Below, one piece after another: positions 9,426 through 18,541 of a stretch of DNA of 64,000 nt (position 1 is the stretch's first letter; each line of letters starts with the position of its first letter). The notes beneath the pieces were generated by a model. It ran no database searches, was not told the origin of the DNA, and saw only the letters and a list, made by a program, of their open reading frames with translations. This DNA comes from JABDDM01 sp038240295. GTDB taxonomy: Bacteria > Bacteroidota > Ignavibacteria > Palsa-1295. The DNA lies in the NCBI GenBank assembly GCA_038240295.1, contig JBBSDW010000002.1:1-64000 (forward strand). The letters are read 5' to 3'. Both the position numbers and the translations under genes were made by a program.

Positions 9426-10265
9426 ATGTCAACGATCTCGCTTGTGCTGTCGCGCTCAATGGAAGGTGAGGAATCACCTGCTGGACGGGTGCGTGGGAAA
9501 AAGTCGTTTACAACACCAACGAGTTTCGAGCGAACGTCTGCGGCTCGCTTGACTCCTTCCGTTCTGGATGAGCCCGAATACGTAGCTTCGGTACCAATCG
9601 AACAAGTGGCAGCCGAACCTCTGACCAGAAACGATCGATCGGGCGCACGCTCGGATGTCGATCTGTTGCACGCATTTCAGGCCGGTGACGAGCATGCCTT
9701 TGCCGAGCTTTATACTCGCCGCAAGCGTGAAATTTATACGTTCTGCGTACGAATGCTGAGCGGCGACCGCGATCTGGCGAGTGATGCATTTCAGGAGACG
9801 TTCATCAAAGTTTACGAGAAAGCTGAATCCTTTCGTTCGGGATCGAACGTAATGGGCTGGCTTTTTATGATCGCCCGGAACACCTGTCTCAATCTGCACC
9901 GATCGAAACGGACGAGCGAGGCACTCGAAGATCAGCCGTTACTGGTCTCGAACGATCGAAGCCTCGGCCCCGAGTATGGGGAAGAGCAACATTTTTTGCG
10001 TGAGTTATTAGAGAATGCGATCGCGACACTTCCAGAAGAATTTCGTGAGCCATTCATCATGCGTGAATTCGATGGTTTCTCCTACGGAGAAATTGCCGAC
10101 GTCACCCATACCACACTCGCCACGACGAAAGTCCGGATCTACCGGGCAAAACAACGGCTTCGCGAATTGCTTCGGCCCTATCTCCAGGACGATGCCAATT
10201 CGGGCTTAAGTAATTTAATAGATCATCAACACTTCGGAGAAGGCTCTGAGGAGGATAGACCATGA
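9426..10265 (+). CDS. ECF-type RNA polymerase sigma factor
   Basis: 279 residues. Region 2 lies at about 78-160 (LLHAFQAGDEHAFAELYTRR, DAFQETFIKVY, NVMGWLFMIARNTCLNLHR). Region 4 is at about 192-252 (IATLPEEFREPFIMREFDG, YGEIADVTHTTLATTKVRI), giving -35 recognition. The first 75 residues are a Ser/Pro/Arg-rich extension not usual in the family, so a later start is possible, but no better ATG with a ribosome site was seen. The stop overlaps the next gene's ATG (ATGA at 10262-10265). That gene encodes a membrane anti-sigma-like protein, so activity is probably controlled by sequestration and release in response to an envelope signal. Confidence 0.9.
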   Translation: MSTISLVLSRSMEGEESPAGRVRGKKSFTTPTSFERTSAARLTPSVLDEPEYVASVPIEQVAAEPLTRNDRSGARSDVDLLHAFQAGDEHAFAELYTRRKREIYTFCVRMLSGDRDLASDAFQETFIKVYEKAESFRSGSNVMGWLFMIARNTCLNLHRSKRTSEALEDQPLLVSNDRSLGPEYGEEQHFLRELLENAIATLPEEFREPFIMREFDGFSYGEIADVTHTTLATTKVRIYRAKQRLRELLRPYLQDDANSGLSNLIDHQHFGEGSEEDRP

Positions 10266-11908
10266 TATTCGAAGATAAGATTTTAGCGTATTTGGATGGT
10301 TCGCTCGATGAGGCTTCACGGGCGGAGTTGCTGCATACGCTCAGCGTGAGTCCGGAAAAGCGCGCGGTGCTCGAAGAGCATCTGCGTTTGCGCGAATTAA
10401 TGTCGTTCGGCCATAAGCCGCTCAACGTGCCGGTGCTCGCAGAACGTGCGCTTGCCCGACGCATCGCGGTGCTCGGTGAAGAGATGCCACATCTTGTCGA
10501 AGATGTTACCGCCTTCACGACTGCTGGCTGGATGGCCGGCGCCCTCCAGGCACTTCGCTCGGTTGTTTCATTGTCGTCGGTGCGGTTTGGCGCCGGAATC
10601 GTTGCGGTTGGTGCGATCTTATGGCTTTCGACTGCGCACAACAACAATTCGGCAACCCATCTACCAAACGAACATCGTAGTGCGGGTCAGTCGCAGAACC
10701 TCACGAAGGGAAGTTCACTCGCAGATAATGCGACGACACCCCAATCGTCCAATGGCATCGGTGCCAATCTTTCTGACCCAAATAGAAATTCCGAAAGCGC
10801 TCAGATGATCGGCGGAGAATCCGATCAGCAGGTTGCTGCGCTGCGTCTGAATGTTGCGCCTGCTGGCGGATCTCATTCATCGAATCAACGCACACGCGCA
10901 ATTTCACAGTTGCCGGACCAAGCGTCGCGAGATCAGGATTCGCATCGTTCGACCAATAGTGCACACTCGAATAAATCTTTAACTGAGCTCGAATCATCGG
11001 CATCACTGAAGGATGCAGCGACACCGGGCATTCAAAAGGATAACGTTAGTTCGCATGGAGCAGGCCGCAATGCCGCTGCCGAAAATGCGGCTCTCGAAAA
11101 TACTGCGGATCAAAATGCTACGAACGCAAGCGGGATAAATCAGGATGCTTCTTCAGGAAGCCAATCTGAAATGGTCGCTGCTATCAATTCCAATCCGCGC
11201 ATTCGCAATGCAGAAGTTCCGAGCTTTACGCTGCAGGATCTCTCGAACGCCCAGAACAGTCTTACTCGCCGGCCGATACGATATGAGCCCGAGGAGCCTT
11301 CTTCCTTCGCCGGTAGATTTTCAGCATGGGTCGGCTATGGCGTAGGACAAAGCTATGGAGCTACGCTTGCAGGAAACCTTGCAAGCAATTCAGGAATCCA
11401 AAGCGCTCCTGTACTGGGACTCAATTACCGCGTTGGCGATCTTTTCTCGTTCGGTGTTGAATCAGGATCTGGCAATTATTCGAGGATCGCATCGAGCGTT
11501 AAAGCGATCGCGCTGACAGACCAACCGCACGTTTATCAGGTGCAATACTCGGCTTCCGTTCTTGCACAATCCACACGCTGGATTCGCGGCACCTTCGGGC
11601 TTAACCTGCTGACCGTCGACAAAGTCCACATCGGTACGAACTTCGGCGGCGGCATGACACTTAGCGGTGGGAGCGCTCCAATGATCTCCGGTTCGGCGAT
11701 AGCGACGTACGATCTTTTCGAAAACATCGGACTAAATGCGCAGCTTACGTACAGCGGTGTATGGCTTAAGCCGCTTGCACCAGCCGATTGGCGCACTCAG
11801 ATCACCAACGGAAGTGCTGCGGTCGGGATCCTGAGCGATCCTGTTGGTTCGCGTACGCTCTTCACGCCTGCGCTCGATCTCTTCGTAGGGCTTCGTTACA
11901 CATTCTGA
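10262..11908 (+). CDS. Anti-sigma-like N-terminus fused to outer-membrane beta-barrel-like C-terminus
   Basis: 548 residues in three parts. Residues 1-100 resemble the helical anti-sigma region (MIFEDKILAYLDGSLDEA, then VSPEKRAVLEEHLRLREL) but have no zinc-binding HxxxCxxC. One membrane helix lies at about 108-124. Residues 130-340 are a low-complexity Ser/Asn/Gln/Ala linker. Residues about 345-548 show alternating beta strands with Gly/aromatic ends (FSAWVGYGVGQSYG, VLGLNYRVGDLFSFGVE) and a terminal Phe (LDLFVGLRYTF), as in outer-membrane barrels. Coupling to the ECF sigma gene supports the anti-sigma role. A single chain spanning cytoplasm to outer membrane would be a trans-envelope sensor. 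That topology is inference. Confidence 0.7.
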   Translation: MIFEDKILAYLDGSLDEASRAELLHTLSVSPEKRAVLEEHLRLRELMSFGHKPLNVPVLAERALARRIAVLGEEMPHLVEDVTAFTTAGWMAGALQALRSVVSLSSVRFGAGIVAVGAILWLSTAHNNNSATHLPNEHRSAGQSQNLTKGSSLADNATTPQSSNGIGANLSDPNRNSESAQMIGGESDQQVAALRLNVAPAGGSHSSNQRTRAISQLPDQASRDQDSHRSTNSAHSNKSLTELESSASLKDAATPGIQKDNVSSHGAGRNAAAENAALENTADQNATNASGINQDASSGSQSEMVAAINSNPRIRNAEVPSFTLQDLSNAQNSLTRRPIRYEPEEPSSFAGRFSAWVGYGVGQSYGATLAGNLASNSGIQSAPVLGLNYRVGDLFSFGVESGSGNYSRIASSVKAIALTDQPHVYQVQYSASVLAQSTRWIRGTFGLNLLTVDKVHIGTNFGGGMTLSGGSAPMISGSAIATYDLFENIGLNAQLTYSGVWLKPLAPADWRTQITNGSAAVGILSDPVGSRTLFTPALDLFVGLRYTF

Positions 11909-11915
11909 TCTGGGC

Positions 11916-13571
11916 ATGACTCAGAGCCAATTGTTCCGGCAACGACGCGTTGACACACTTCAGTGCGTCATCATGCTTACGCTTCTTGTCGCGAGCGGAT
12001 GTCGAGAAGTGCTGCCGGTTGCGCCGCAATTTTCGTCGGTGAGCGCACTCGATTATTTCTGGAATGGCACTCCCTACAATCCGACGTACGATGTGACCGA
12101 TTCAAATTCGGCAACACAAAAAGATCAGCTGAATCTTCGATCGACTTCGGATTCGATCCTTGTTACCGACGGTCTCGACTCACATCTCGAGCTTCATTTC
12201 AGCCTAACGAAGGATAGCGTCATCATCGATCAGTTTGCCGCGAATAAGCTTTTTGTTTTGCCCGATGGCTACTATTTTTCGAGTGGTATCGGACCGACCC
12301 GCGTTGTGCAGCCCGTCCACGTTCGCTCGCTCTTTTACGATCGAGCTGCGCGAATGCTTTTTGGGGGCACCGATTCGAATGGTATCTGGTACACCTCGAA
12401 TGGTGTGACTGGTACCTGGCTCCATTCGGCAGGCGCTTCGCACGCGGAGATCACTGGGTTCGCGCGAACCGAAGATTCAGCGATCTTTGCGCTTGGCACC
12501 GACTCGGTCTATCTATCTACGGATGGCGGCATGACATTCGTCGCTGTTGCACAAGGAAAATTCACTGCGATCGCTGCCCGCGGCAAGAGCGTCTTTTTCG
12601 GAGGAAGCGATGTCGAAGAGATCACGCGACCCTCACCCACGATCCATCTTTTTACGCCGCAGCTTCCGGCCAATTTTACAAGCAGCATTCTCTCGCTCGC
12701 AGTTTGTGGAGAGCGGTTGACCGCAGGCGTGTATCAATCTTCGAGCACGAATCATTTACTTACGATCCCGATCGGCGGCAGTGTGTGGGAATCGCCGCCG
12801 CAACAGCCGATCACCTCGACAAATATGTTCGCGCTGATCGCAAATGCACCACGCGTGTTCGCGGGCTCCAACGGTGATTCCGTTATTGTATCTTCCGATA
12901 GTGGCCGCAACTGGAGGCCATTCGCCACCAGCTCGACACATGGCAATATTTCTGCGTTCGCATCGGGCCTTTCGAGTGATCTCGATTATGCAGGTACGAC
13001 GGATGGATTGCTCTTGTCTTTGCACGTTACCGATTTTGGAAATGTCAACACACTCGTCGGCGGTCGCGGAAATATCACTTCGCTTGCCGTAGAATCGGCC
13101 AACGGAAATTTCGATACCGTAATTATTGCCGGTGATAGTCTTTCGTACTGGACTCCCTATCAGAGCGCGAAACGATTCACGGCACCATATACGGAAATCT
13201 CTGTAAGTCATCCCGGCGTATTGAAAGTGCTCGATGCGACAAATGGCGGCTTACGCGTCGGTTCAACATGGATGGCTGGATATTTGAGTAGTCGCAATGA
13301 TACCGCCTCGAAACGGATCACAGGCCGTGTGCTCGAACATCTCGACAGCCTTGTGCTGCCGCTCAAAAATCCGAAGGCACCCCGAAAAGATATTCTTGTG
13401 ACGCGTTACGCGATCGAAGATGCTTCGCAGAATCCGGTGCCTGGCACACCATACTGGATCTTCTATTTTGAGAAAGGCCTCGGACCTGTCATCATCGATC
13501 TCTTAAAGATCGATCCATCCGCGATGCAACCGGTTCTTGTTCACTCGTCGGTTTACGATCCTCCCAATTAG
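11916..13571 (+). CDS. Lipoprotein with BNR/photosystem-assembly-like beta-propeller repeats
   Basis: 551 residues. The signal peptide ends in the lipobox LLVASGC, with Cys29 as the likely lipidated residue. The body repeats short YxSxDxGxxW-type motifs (GIWYTSNGVTGTW, VYLSTDGGMTFVAV, VIVSSDSGRNWRPF), typical of BNR or Ycf48-like propeller blades. It starts 7 bases after the anti-sigma/barrel gene and is probably co-transcribed with it and the sigma gene. It may be the ligand-sensing or partner component of that envelope signalling set, though this is inferred only from position. No T9SS signal is present at the C-terminus. Confidence 0.72.
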   Translation: MTQSQLFRQRRVDTLQCVIMLTLLVASGCREVLPVAPQFSSVSALDYFWNGTPYNPTYDVTDSNSATQKDQLNLRSTSDSILVTDGLDSHLELHFSLTKDSVIIDQFAANKLFVLPDGYYFSSGIGPTRVVQPVHVRSLFYDRAARMLFGGTDSNGIWYTSNGVTGTWLHSAGASHAEITGFARTEDSAIFALGTDSVYLSTDGGMTFVAVAQGKFTAIAARGKSVFFGGSDVEEITRPSPTIHLFTPQLPANFTSSILSLAVCGERLTAGVYQSSSTNHLLTIPIGGSVWESPPQQPITSTNMFALIANAPRVFAGSNGDSVIVSSDSGRNWRPFATSSTHGNISAFASGLSSDLDYAGTTDGLLLSLHVTDFGNVNTLVGGRGNITSLAVESANGNFDTVIIAGDSLSYWTPYQSAKRFTAPYTEISVSHPGVLKVLDATNGGLRVGSTWMAGYLSSRNDTASKRITGRVLEHLDSLVLPLKNPKAPRKDILVTRYAIEDASQNPVPGTPYWIFYFEKGLGPVIIDLLKIDPSAMQPVLVHSSVYDPPN

Positions 13572-13597
13572 CGGGGCTGGGCATCGTAAATTTGTAG

Positions 13598-14386
13598 ATG
13601 CCTGAACTACAATCTTTTTCCGCTCACTCTGCCGGCAAGCCTTTGCTCGTTCTTTTGCCAGCATTTCCGTTATCTTCTTCGATGTGGAACCCGGCGGTCG
13701 CACATCTGAGAACGTTAAGCAATAGCTGCACGATCGAGCTTCTCGATTTTCCGGGATTTGGCAGCACACCATTCGTTGAAGGCTGGTCGATGAAGTCGTT
13801 TGCAACGATGCTCGCTCACAAATTGGACGAGGCGGGCATCGAAGATATCATGCTCGGTGGATGCTCGATGGGCGGCTACGCGGCGCTTGCCTTTTACAAG
13901 CAATTTCCCGAGCGAGTGAGCGCACTCATTCTTTCAGATACGAAAGCGGCCGCAGATACCGAAGCTGCGAAAGAGGATCGCGAGGTTTTTGCTCGCGACG
14001 TTGAATTGCGAGGAGCGATCGCGGTGACCGAGCGAATGCTGCCGAAATTTCTGGTGGGCGATTCCGATCTTAATCCGCCGTCGCGTAAGGAGCGGCTCAG
14101 CAGCTGGATCGAGCAGGCGAACCCCGTCGCGCTCGCTCAGGCTTTGCGTGCAATGGCCTCGCGCGAGGATACAACGACACTGCTACCGAGCATTGACGTA
14201 CCGACGCTTGTGATCGCAGGCGAATCCGATCCGATCATGCCTGCACGAGTGATGAACGAAATGGCGGATGAGATTTTTTACTCATCCTTCGTGCTCATGC
14301 AGAGCACGGGTCACCTTGCGCCCTTCGATCAGCCAAAGCAGTGGGCCTCGCACGTCGCAAATTTCCTCAGCGACTTCCATGCCTGA
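13598..14386 (+). CDS. Alpha/beta hydrolase
   Basis: 262 residues. Standard alpha/beta-hydrolase features: oxyanion-side LLPAFPLSSSMW at about 19-30, DFPGFGST at 50-57, and the nucleophile elbow GGCSMGG with Ser90. The acid is probably Asp211 in AGESDPIM, and the base is His239 in STGHLAPFDQP. The closest style is the small esterase/MhpC-like group; the substrate is unknown. There is no signal peptide, so it is cytoplasmic. Its last codons overlap the start of the TrmH-like gene by 8 bases (ATGCCTGA), which implies translational coupling. Confidence 0.85.
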   Translation: MPELQSFSAHSAGKPLLVLLPAFPLSSSMWNPAVAHLRTLSNSCTIELLDFPGFGSTPFVEGWSMKSFATMLAHKLDEAGIEDIMLGGCSMGGYAALAFYKQFPERVSALILSDTKAAADTEAAKEDREVFARDVELRGAIAVTERMLPKFLVGDSDLNPPSRKERLSSWIEQANPVALAQALRAMASREDTTTLLPSIDVPTLVIAGESDPIMPARVMNEMADEIFYSSFVLMQSTGHLAPFDQPKQWASHVANFLSDFHA

Positions 14387-14978
14387 ACTCCAACGGACGA
14401 TCACTCCCCAACGGCTCGCAAAACTCAACAGAGCCCTCGACCTTCGGCAGCCGACGCTTGCAGTCGTGATCGAAAACATTCACGACCCACATAACTTCAA
14501 TGCGATCCTCCGATCGCTCGACGCTGTCGGCGCTTCGAAAGTGCATCTTGTGTACAACATCGAGCAGCCTCCGAAGCTCGCGCATTCCTCTTCGAGCGGC
14601 GCATACAAATGGATGGACATCGAATCGTTTGATACCATCGAAGCATCCTATGACGCATTACGAACGGATGGCTTTCGCATACTCGCGACAAAGCTCGACA
14701 CTTCTGCCACTGCACTCTACTCCAACGACTTGACCAATCCGACTGCGTTCGTACTTGGCAACGAACATCGCGGCATCTCGAATGCGGCAGCCGAAGCTGC
14801 CGATGACTTGCTGTTTATCCCAATGATGGGTATGTCGGAAAGCGTTAATGTTTCGGTTGCTGCTGCTGTCTGTCTCTTCGAGGCGATGCGGCAGCGGCTC
14901 GATCGCGGCATGTACTCAGCGCCGCAACTTTCGCCAGAAGCGCTCCGTTCGAAGAAGGCTGACTGGCTCAGGCGGTGA
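14379..14978 (+). CDS. trmH: TrmH/SpoU-family tRNA or rRNA 2'-O-methyltransferase
   Basis: 199 residues from ATG 14379; the frame is open upstream but the family N-terminus begins here (RLAKLNRALDLRQPTLAVVIENIHDPHNFNAILRS). SPOUT motif 1 is the N-x-x-A-I-x-R-S block at about 34-41. Motif 2 is PTAFVLGNEHRGIS at about 125-138. Motif 3 is LFIPMMGMSESVNVSVAAAV at about 150-169, forming the SAM-binding knot. Length and motifs fit TrmH, which methylates G18 of tRNA, better than RlmB, which has an extra N-terminal domain. Substrate choice is inference. It overlaps the hydrolase gene by 8 bases. Confidence 0.85.
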   Translation: MPELQRTITPQRLAKLNRALDLRQPTLAVVIENIHDPHNFNAILRSLDAVGASKVHLVYNIEQPPKLAHSSSSGAYKWMDIESFDTIEASYDALRTDGFRILATKLDTSATALYSNDLTNPTAFVLGNEHRGISNAAAEAADDLLFIPMMGMSESVNVSVAAAVCLFEAMRQRLDRGMYSAPQLSPEALRSKKADWLRR

Positions 14979-15003
14979 TGCTCCCTGTTGCCACCGACAG
15001 CGC

Positions 15004-17295
15004 ATGCGCGGTTCGTTTTACTTTGAACTCTCAACGTTGGATCACCTTTCGATCGGATTACTCGGCGGGCCGCTGTGGCTGCTTCTTACTGCGCTCGCGG
15101 TCGGCGTAACGATCGCGGTCTGGACCTATCAGCATACCATACCGCGCACAACACGCGGTCGCAAAAACCTTTTGATCGCACTTCGCTCGCTCGGGATCGG
15201 ATGCCTGCTCTTCGCGATCTTCCAACCGATCTTTTCACGAAGCTCGACAACCGAAACCCGCCCTTCGATTGCGCTGGTGCTTGACAATTCGCAGTCGATG
15301 CAACTGCTCGCAATGAATGCAAAAGGCGATTCGAATGCGACGAGACTTGCGCAATTGAAACAAAGTGTTCGCTCAGTTTTCACGTCCGAGCTTCTGTCGG
15401 ATTCCAACCGGTTTCCAGGCTATGCCGTCGGCGAAAAAACCGACCCGCTTCGCCTGCCTCGAGGCCTCGATGGCCTTCATGCTGCCGCATCGGTAACCGA
15501 TCTTGCTTCGATCTTCAAAGAGATCCGCGAAGCGCGCGCTCAAAAAAACATCGAGGCGATCGTGCTCTATTCCGATGGTGCGTTCACCGCTGGCTCCTCA
15601 CCGGTATTTCCTGCGATCGATCTTGGTGTGCCCGTCTATGCTGTTGGACTTGGCGATTCCGCGGAAGTTCGCGACGTCGCTGTCACCGAAATTTTTACGA
15701 ATGAAGTTGGCGCAGTGGGTGCAGCGCAACCTGTCGATGCGACAGTTCACGTTGCAGGCGCTCGTTCGGGCGAACGTATCACCGTTGGACTTTATGCGGA
15801 AGGCCAAAAGATTGACGAGCGGGCGATCTCACTTAACGACGGCATCTCCGATCTGCCCATTAGCTTTAGCTTCACCCCAAAGTCGGAAGGCATCGTAAAG
15901 CTAAGCGTTCGTGCGAGCACGATCGATGGGGAGATCACCGAAAAAAATAACATTCGTCTTCAATACGTAAATGTGTTGAAGAATAAATTCAAGGTTGCGC
16001 TTGTCGCCGGTGCGCCGAGCCCTGATGTTTCGTTCATCAAAGCCTACTTCGAGAACAACCTTTCGCTCGAACTTCGAAGCTTCATCCAAAAACAGGGCGC
16101 CGAGTTCTATGAAGGACCGATGACGGCCGCAAAGATGAGCGACGTCGATCTTGTCGTACTTGTCGGATTCCCCATCGCGGCAACTTCCGACGAGAGCATG
16201 CACGTCATTCGCGATCTGCTGACGAAAGGATCGAAGCCCTTACTGTTTGTCCCTTCGCATACGACCGATTACACGAAGCTCGCGGAATTGCAGGATGTCA
16301 TGCCGTTCAAAGTCGAAGGTTTTCATCCCGTTCCGAACGAGATCAAAGTCAGTGCTTCGGTCGATCCGAAAGGTGCAGAGAATCCGATCCTTCATATTCC
16401 AACGACCGAAAAAGATATTTTTTCCTGGGAGAGCCTTGCGCCGCTCTTCAAAACGGAAACGCACATCGAGCCTCGCGCCGAGAGCGATGTATTGCTTGGT
16501 GCGTCGGTCCAGGGTGTGAAGCTCGGCGAACCGCTGCTACTGAGTCGGCGTGTCGGCGCGTCCCGTGAGATCGCGCTGACTGGCTATGGCCTCTGGCAGT
16601 GGAAGCTTACGAGTTACGGACGCCAGCAAGCTTTTTTGGCCGAGAGCCATTCGAAGGACACTGCCAAACTTTACGCACAGTCGGCCCTCGACCTTCTGCT
16701 GAACAACAGCATGCGCTGGCTGACAACACGTGAGGAGAACAAACGCGTCAGGATCGAGCCTGAGCGAAAGTTCTACGAAGCTGGTGAGAAGATCTCGTTC
16801 ACCGGTCAGGTCTATGACGAAAGTTATCTTCCCATCGAAAGCGCGACGGTTACTGCACATATCACCGGTGGTAAGCTTTCGCAGCCGCTCGAACTGAGTC
16901 TGCAGCCGCTCGGAAATGGCAGATACACCATCGCGATACCGCAAGGATTGCCCGCCGGTGATTACGTCTATAGCGGCAGCGCGATGCGAGACGGCAAGCA
17001 GATCGGCACCGATGGCGGAAGATTCAACGTCGGCGAATTCAACGTAGAATTTGCGGAGCCTCGAATGCGTAGCGATCTCCTGCGCGAGCTTGCAGCACGC
17101 ACGGGCGGTAAGTTTTACACGCCAGAGACCGCGCAAAATATGTTGCGCGATATCGAGTCGAGCCGGCAATTCGCACCTAGGAAGATCGAGAATTCCCGTG
17201 AAGTAGAACTCTGGAATGCATGGCCGCTTCTTGCTGCGGCGCTCGCCTGCTTCAGCTCCGAGTGGTTCATTCGTAAACGGACTGGAATGTTATGA
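15004..17295 (+). CDS. BatA-like VWA-domain membrane protein
   Basis: 763 residues from ATG 15004; an earlier in-frame ATG at 14848 lies inside trmH and is rejected. Two N-terminal membrane helices (LWLLLTALAVGVTIAVW, LRSLGIGCLLFAIFQPIF) precede a VWA domain with MIDAS motif DNSQS and the later Asp in YSDGAF. Residues about 320-420 form a ThuA/glutamine-amidotransferase-like Rossmann region (KVALVAGAPSPDVSFIKAY). A beta-sandwich segment follows (RIEPERKFYEAGEKISF). A C-terminal helix (AWPLLAAALACFSSEWFIRKR) ends the chain. Such proteins accompany BatA/MoxR-like systems, but no MoxR gene is visible here. The stop overlaps the next ATG (ATGA). Confidence 0.82.
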   Translation: MRGSFYFELSTLDHLSIGLLGGPLWLLLTALAVGVTIAVWTYQHTIPRTTRGRKNLLIALRSLGIGCLLFAIFQPIFSRSSTTETRPSIALVLDNSQSMQLLAMNAKGDSNATRLAQLKQSVRSVFTSELLSDSNRFPGYAVGEKTDPLRLPRGLDGLHAAASVTDLASIFKEIREARAQKNIEAIVLYSDGAFTAGSSPVFPAIDLGVPVYAVGLGDSAEVRDVAVTEIFTNEVGAVGAAQPVDATVHVAGARSGERITVGLYAEGQKIDERAISLNDGISDLPISFSFTPKSEGIVKLSVRASTIDGEITEKNNIRLQYVNVLKNKFKVALVAGAPSPDVSFIKAYFENNLSLELRSFIQKQGAEFYEGPMTAAKMSDVDLVVLVGFPIAATSDESMHVIRDLLTKGSKPLLFVPSHTTDYTKLAELQDVMPFKVEGFHPVPNEIKVSASVDPKGAENPILHIPTTEKDIFSWESLAPLFKTETHIEPRAESDVLLGASVQGVKLGEPLLLSRRVGASREIALTGYGLWQWKLTSYGRQQAFLAESHSKDTAKLYAQSALDLLLNNSMRWLTTREENKRVRIEPERKFYEAGEKISFTGQVYDESYLPIESATVTAHITGGKLSQPLELSLQPLGNGRYTIAIPQGLPAGDYVYSGSAMRDGKQIGTDGGRFNVGEFNVEFAEPRMRSDLLRELAARTGGKFYTPETAQNMLRDIESSRQFAPRKIENSREVELWNAWPLLAAALACFSSEWFIRKRTGML

Positions 17296-18071
17296 TGAAC
17301 AAGAACTTTGCAAGAATTGGAACATTTGTTCTGATGTGCGTGACGATGCTCACGAGCGCTTCGACCGGATCGGCACAAACCGGAAAGTCAACAACTGTCT
17401 ATAGCGCAACCGCTACCTTCGAGACTGGTCCGCCAGACACTACGCTTCATGACGCCTACCGGCATTTTATCATGCCGACTGCCCGTCCGATCAACGGCGG
17501 TTACGTTGGTGTGTGGGAGCTTGCTTTTTTACAAGGGGGCGTTGGCTTTGGCGATGTGCTATCGCTCTCGGGCGGCTTTACCGTGATGCCGACCGTTTCG
17601 TTCAAATCGCAGTTTGCATTTTTGCAGGGCAAGCTCACCGTGCTCGATGAAGGGCCGTTCTCGTTCGCGACGGGTCTCAATCTTTTGCGCCTTACGAGCG
17701 AGCATCTATATACACATCTCTTCGCGGTTGGTACGTACGAACTTCCCTCACACGTCAGGTTTACGGGACTCTTTTTTTACAAACTCTCCGGCGACGATTT
17801 TCCGCTCATCAGCGTGCGGCCTTATGGCGAGTTTGGCTTTAGCTATGGCGGAGCCGTTGGACTTGGTGCGGGCTTCGATGCACCGATTCCGCAGGTCGAT
17901 AATCTGCACGTCGTCGCCGAGGCCTGGAATCATGACATCGCCTCGCCGACAAAACTCGCGGCACTCCTCGCCTTACGCGTAGAGAACGCCAGCTTCAGCT
18001 CCGACTTCGGCTTCATGTATTTCACCGCCCCGCTCCTCGTGCCCGTCGCCAATTTCGTCTGGCGATTTTAG
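17292..18071 (+). CDS. Outer-membrane beta-barrel-like protein
   Basis: 259 residues with a signal peptide (MMNKNFARIGTFVLMCVTMLTSASTGSAQ). The mature part alternates hydrophobic and polar residues with many glycines and aromatics (YVGVWELAFLQGGVGFG, FGFSYGGAVGLGAGFDAP) and ends in Phe (ANFVWRF), the typical C-terminus of a barrel recognised by BamA. It is coupled by ATGA overlap to the VWA membrane protein. No named family was recognised. It probably forms an 8- to 12-strand barrel of unknown cargo or role. Confidence 0.7.
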   Translation: MMNKNFARIGTFVLMCVTMLTSASTGSAQTGKSTTVYSATATFETGPPDTTLHDAYRHFIMPTARPINGGYVGVWELAFLQGGVGFGDVLSLSGGFTVMPTVSFKSQFAFLQGKLTVLDEGPFSFATGLNLLRLTSEHLYTHLFAVGTYELPSHVRFTGLFFYKLSGDDFPLISVRPYGEFGFSYGGAVGLGAGFDAPIPQVDNLHVVAEAWNHDIASPTKLAALLALRVENASFSSDFGFMYFTAPLLVPVANFVWRF

Positions 18072-18076
18072 GGGGC

Positions 18077-18401
18077 GAGTTCTTAGTTCTTAGTGCTTAG
18101 TTCTTAGTTCGGGTGCTGAATTATAGTTCTTGGTACTGGTACTTTAAGCGTATACCTGCCCGCATTCCAACTGAATATGCAAGACGCGGTCATTGCGAGG
18201 AGGCCCCCAAGCCGACGAAGCAATCTCCGTGAGCGAGGTACGCAGTTTTTGCATTTTGCTTTAGACACTGATCGCATTGGCAGCAACTCATAAAAAGAGT
18301 CCGCCACCAATCCCCAAACTAAGCACTAAGAACTCAGAACTAAGAACTAAGCACTCCCAATTAAGAACTAAGCACTCCCAATTAAGAACTAAGAACTTAG
18401 G
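18077..18401. repeat. Inverted-repeat cluster with internal palindrome and 21-base tandem unit
   Basis: The left arm (18077-18110) is built from TTCTTAGT and TGCTTAGT words; the right arm (18317-18401) has their reverse complements (AACTAAGAACTAAGCAC). A 21-base unit (starting AAGAACTAAGCACTCCCAAT) occurs twice in tandem at 18342-18362 and 18363-18383, with a third partial copy to 18401. Between the arms, 18188-18236 holds a GTCATTGCGAGG to CGAAGCAATCTCC palindrome, a repeat type seen between genes in many environmental bacteria. No gene was found in 18072-18541. Confidence 0.75.
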
Positions 18402-18541
18402 AAAAGACGTTCATGCCTTCGTGGTGCTTTGACCGATAGCTTGCCGCCACTTTAAAGAAAGCGCTAAAGCGTCGATGCAGAAATTTTTACCCCGCTGCGT
18501 CGCCCTTGAAACGGTCTGCGTTCGGGGTTTTTCTTTTGTTG

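Noticed and set aside
13587..13594. TAAATTTG as promoter of the alpha/beta hydrolase gene
   Set aside because: It lies only 3 bases before the ATG, and no TTG sits at the expected distance upstream.
14848..15003. Upstream extension of the VWA membrane protein
   Set aside because: It would overlap trmH by 130 bases and adds an Arg-rich non-conserved stretch; the ATG at 15004 gives a normal membrane N-terminus.
18342..18401. Regular 21-base units that might look like a CRISPR array
   Set aside because: Units are directly adjacent with no spacers, only two full copies exist, and no cas gene is near.
18410..18541. Possible cobalamin or SAM riboswitch before the MetH-like gene
   Set aside because: Neither the B12 box nor the SAM-I core was found; the short GCCACT match is too weak.
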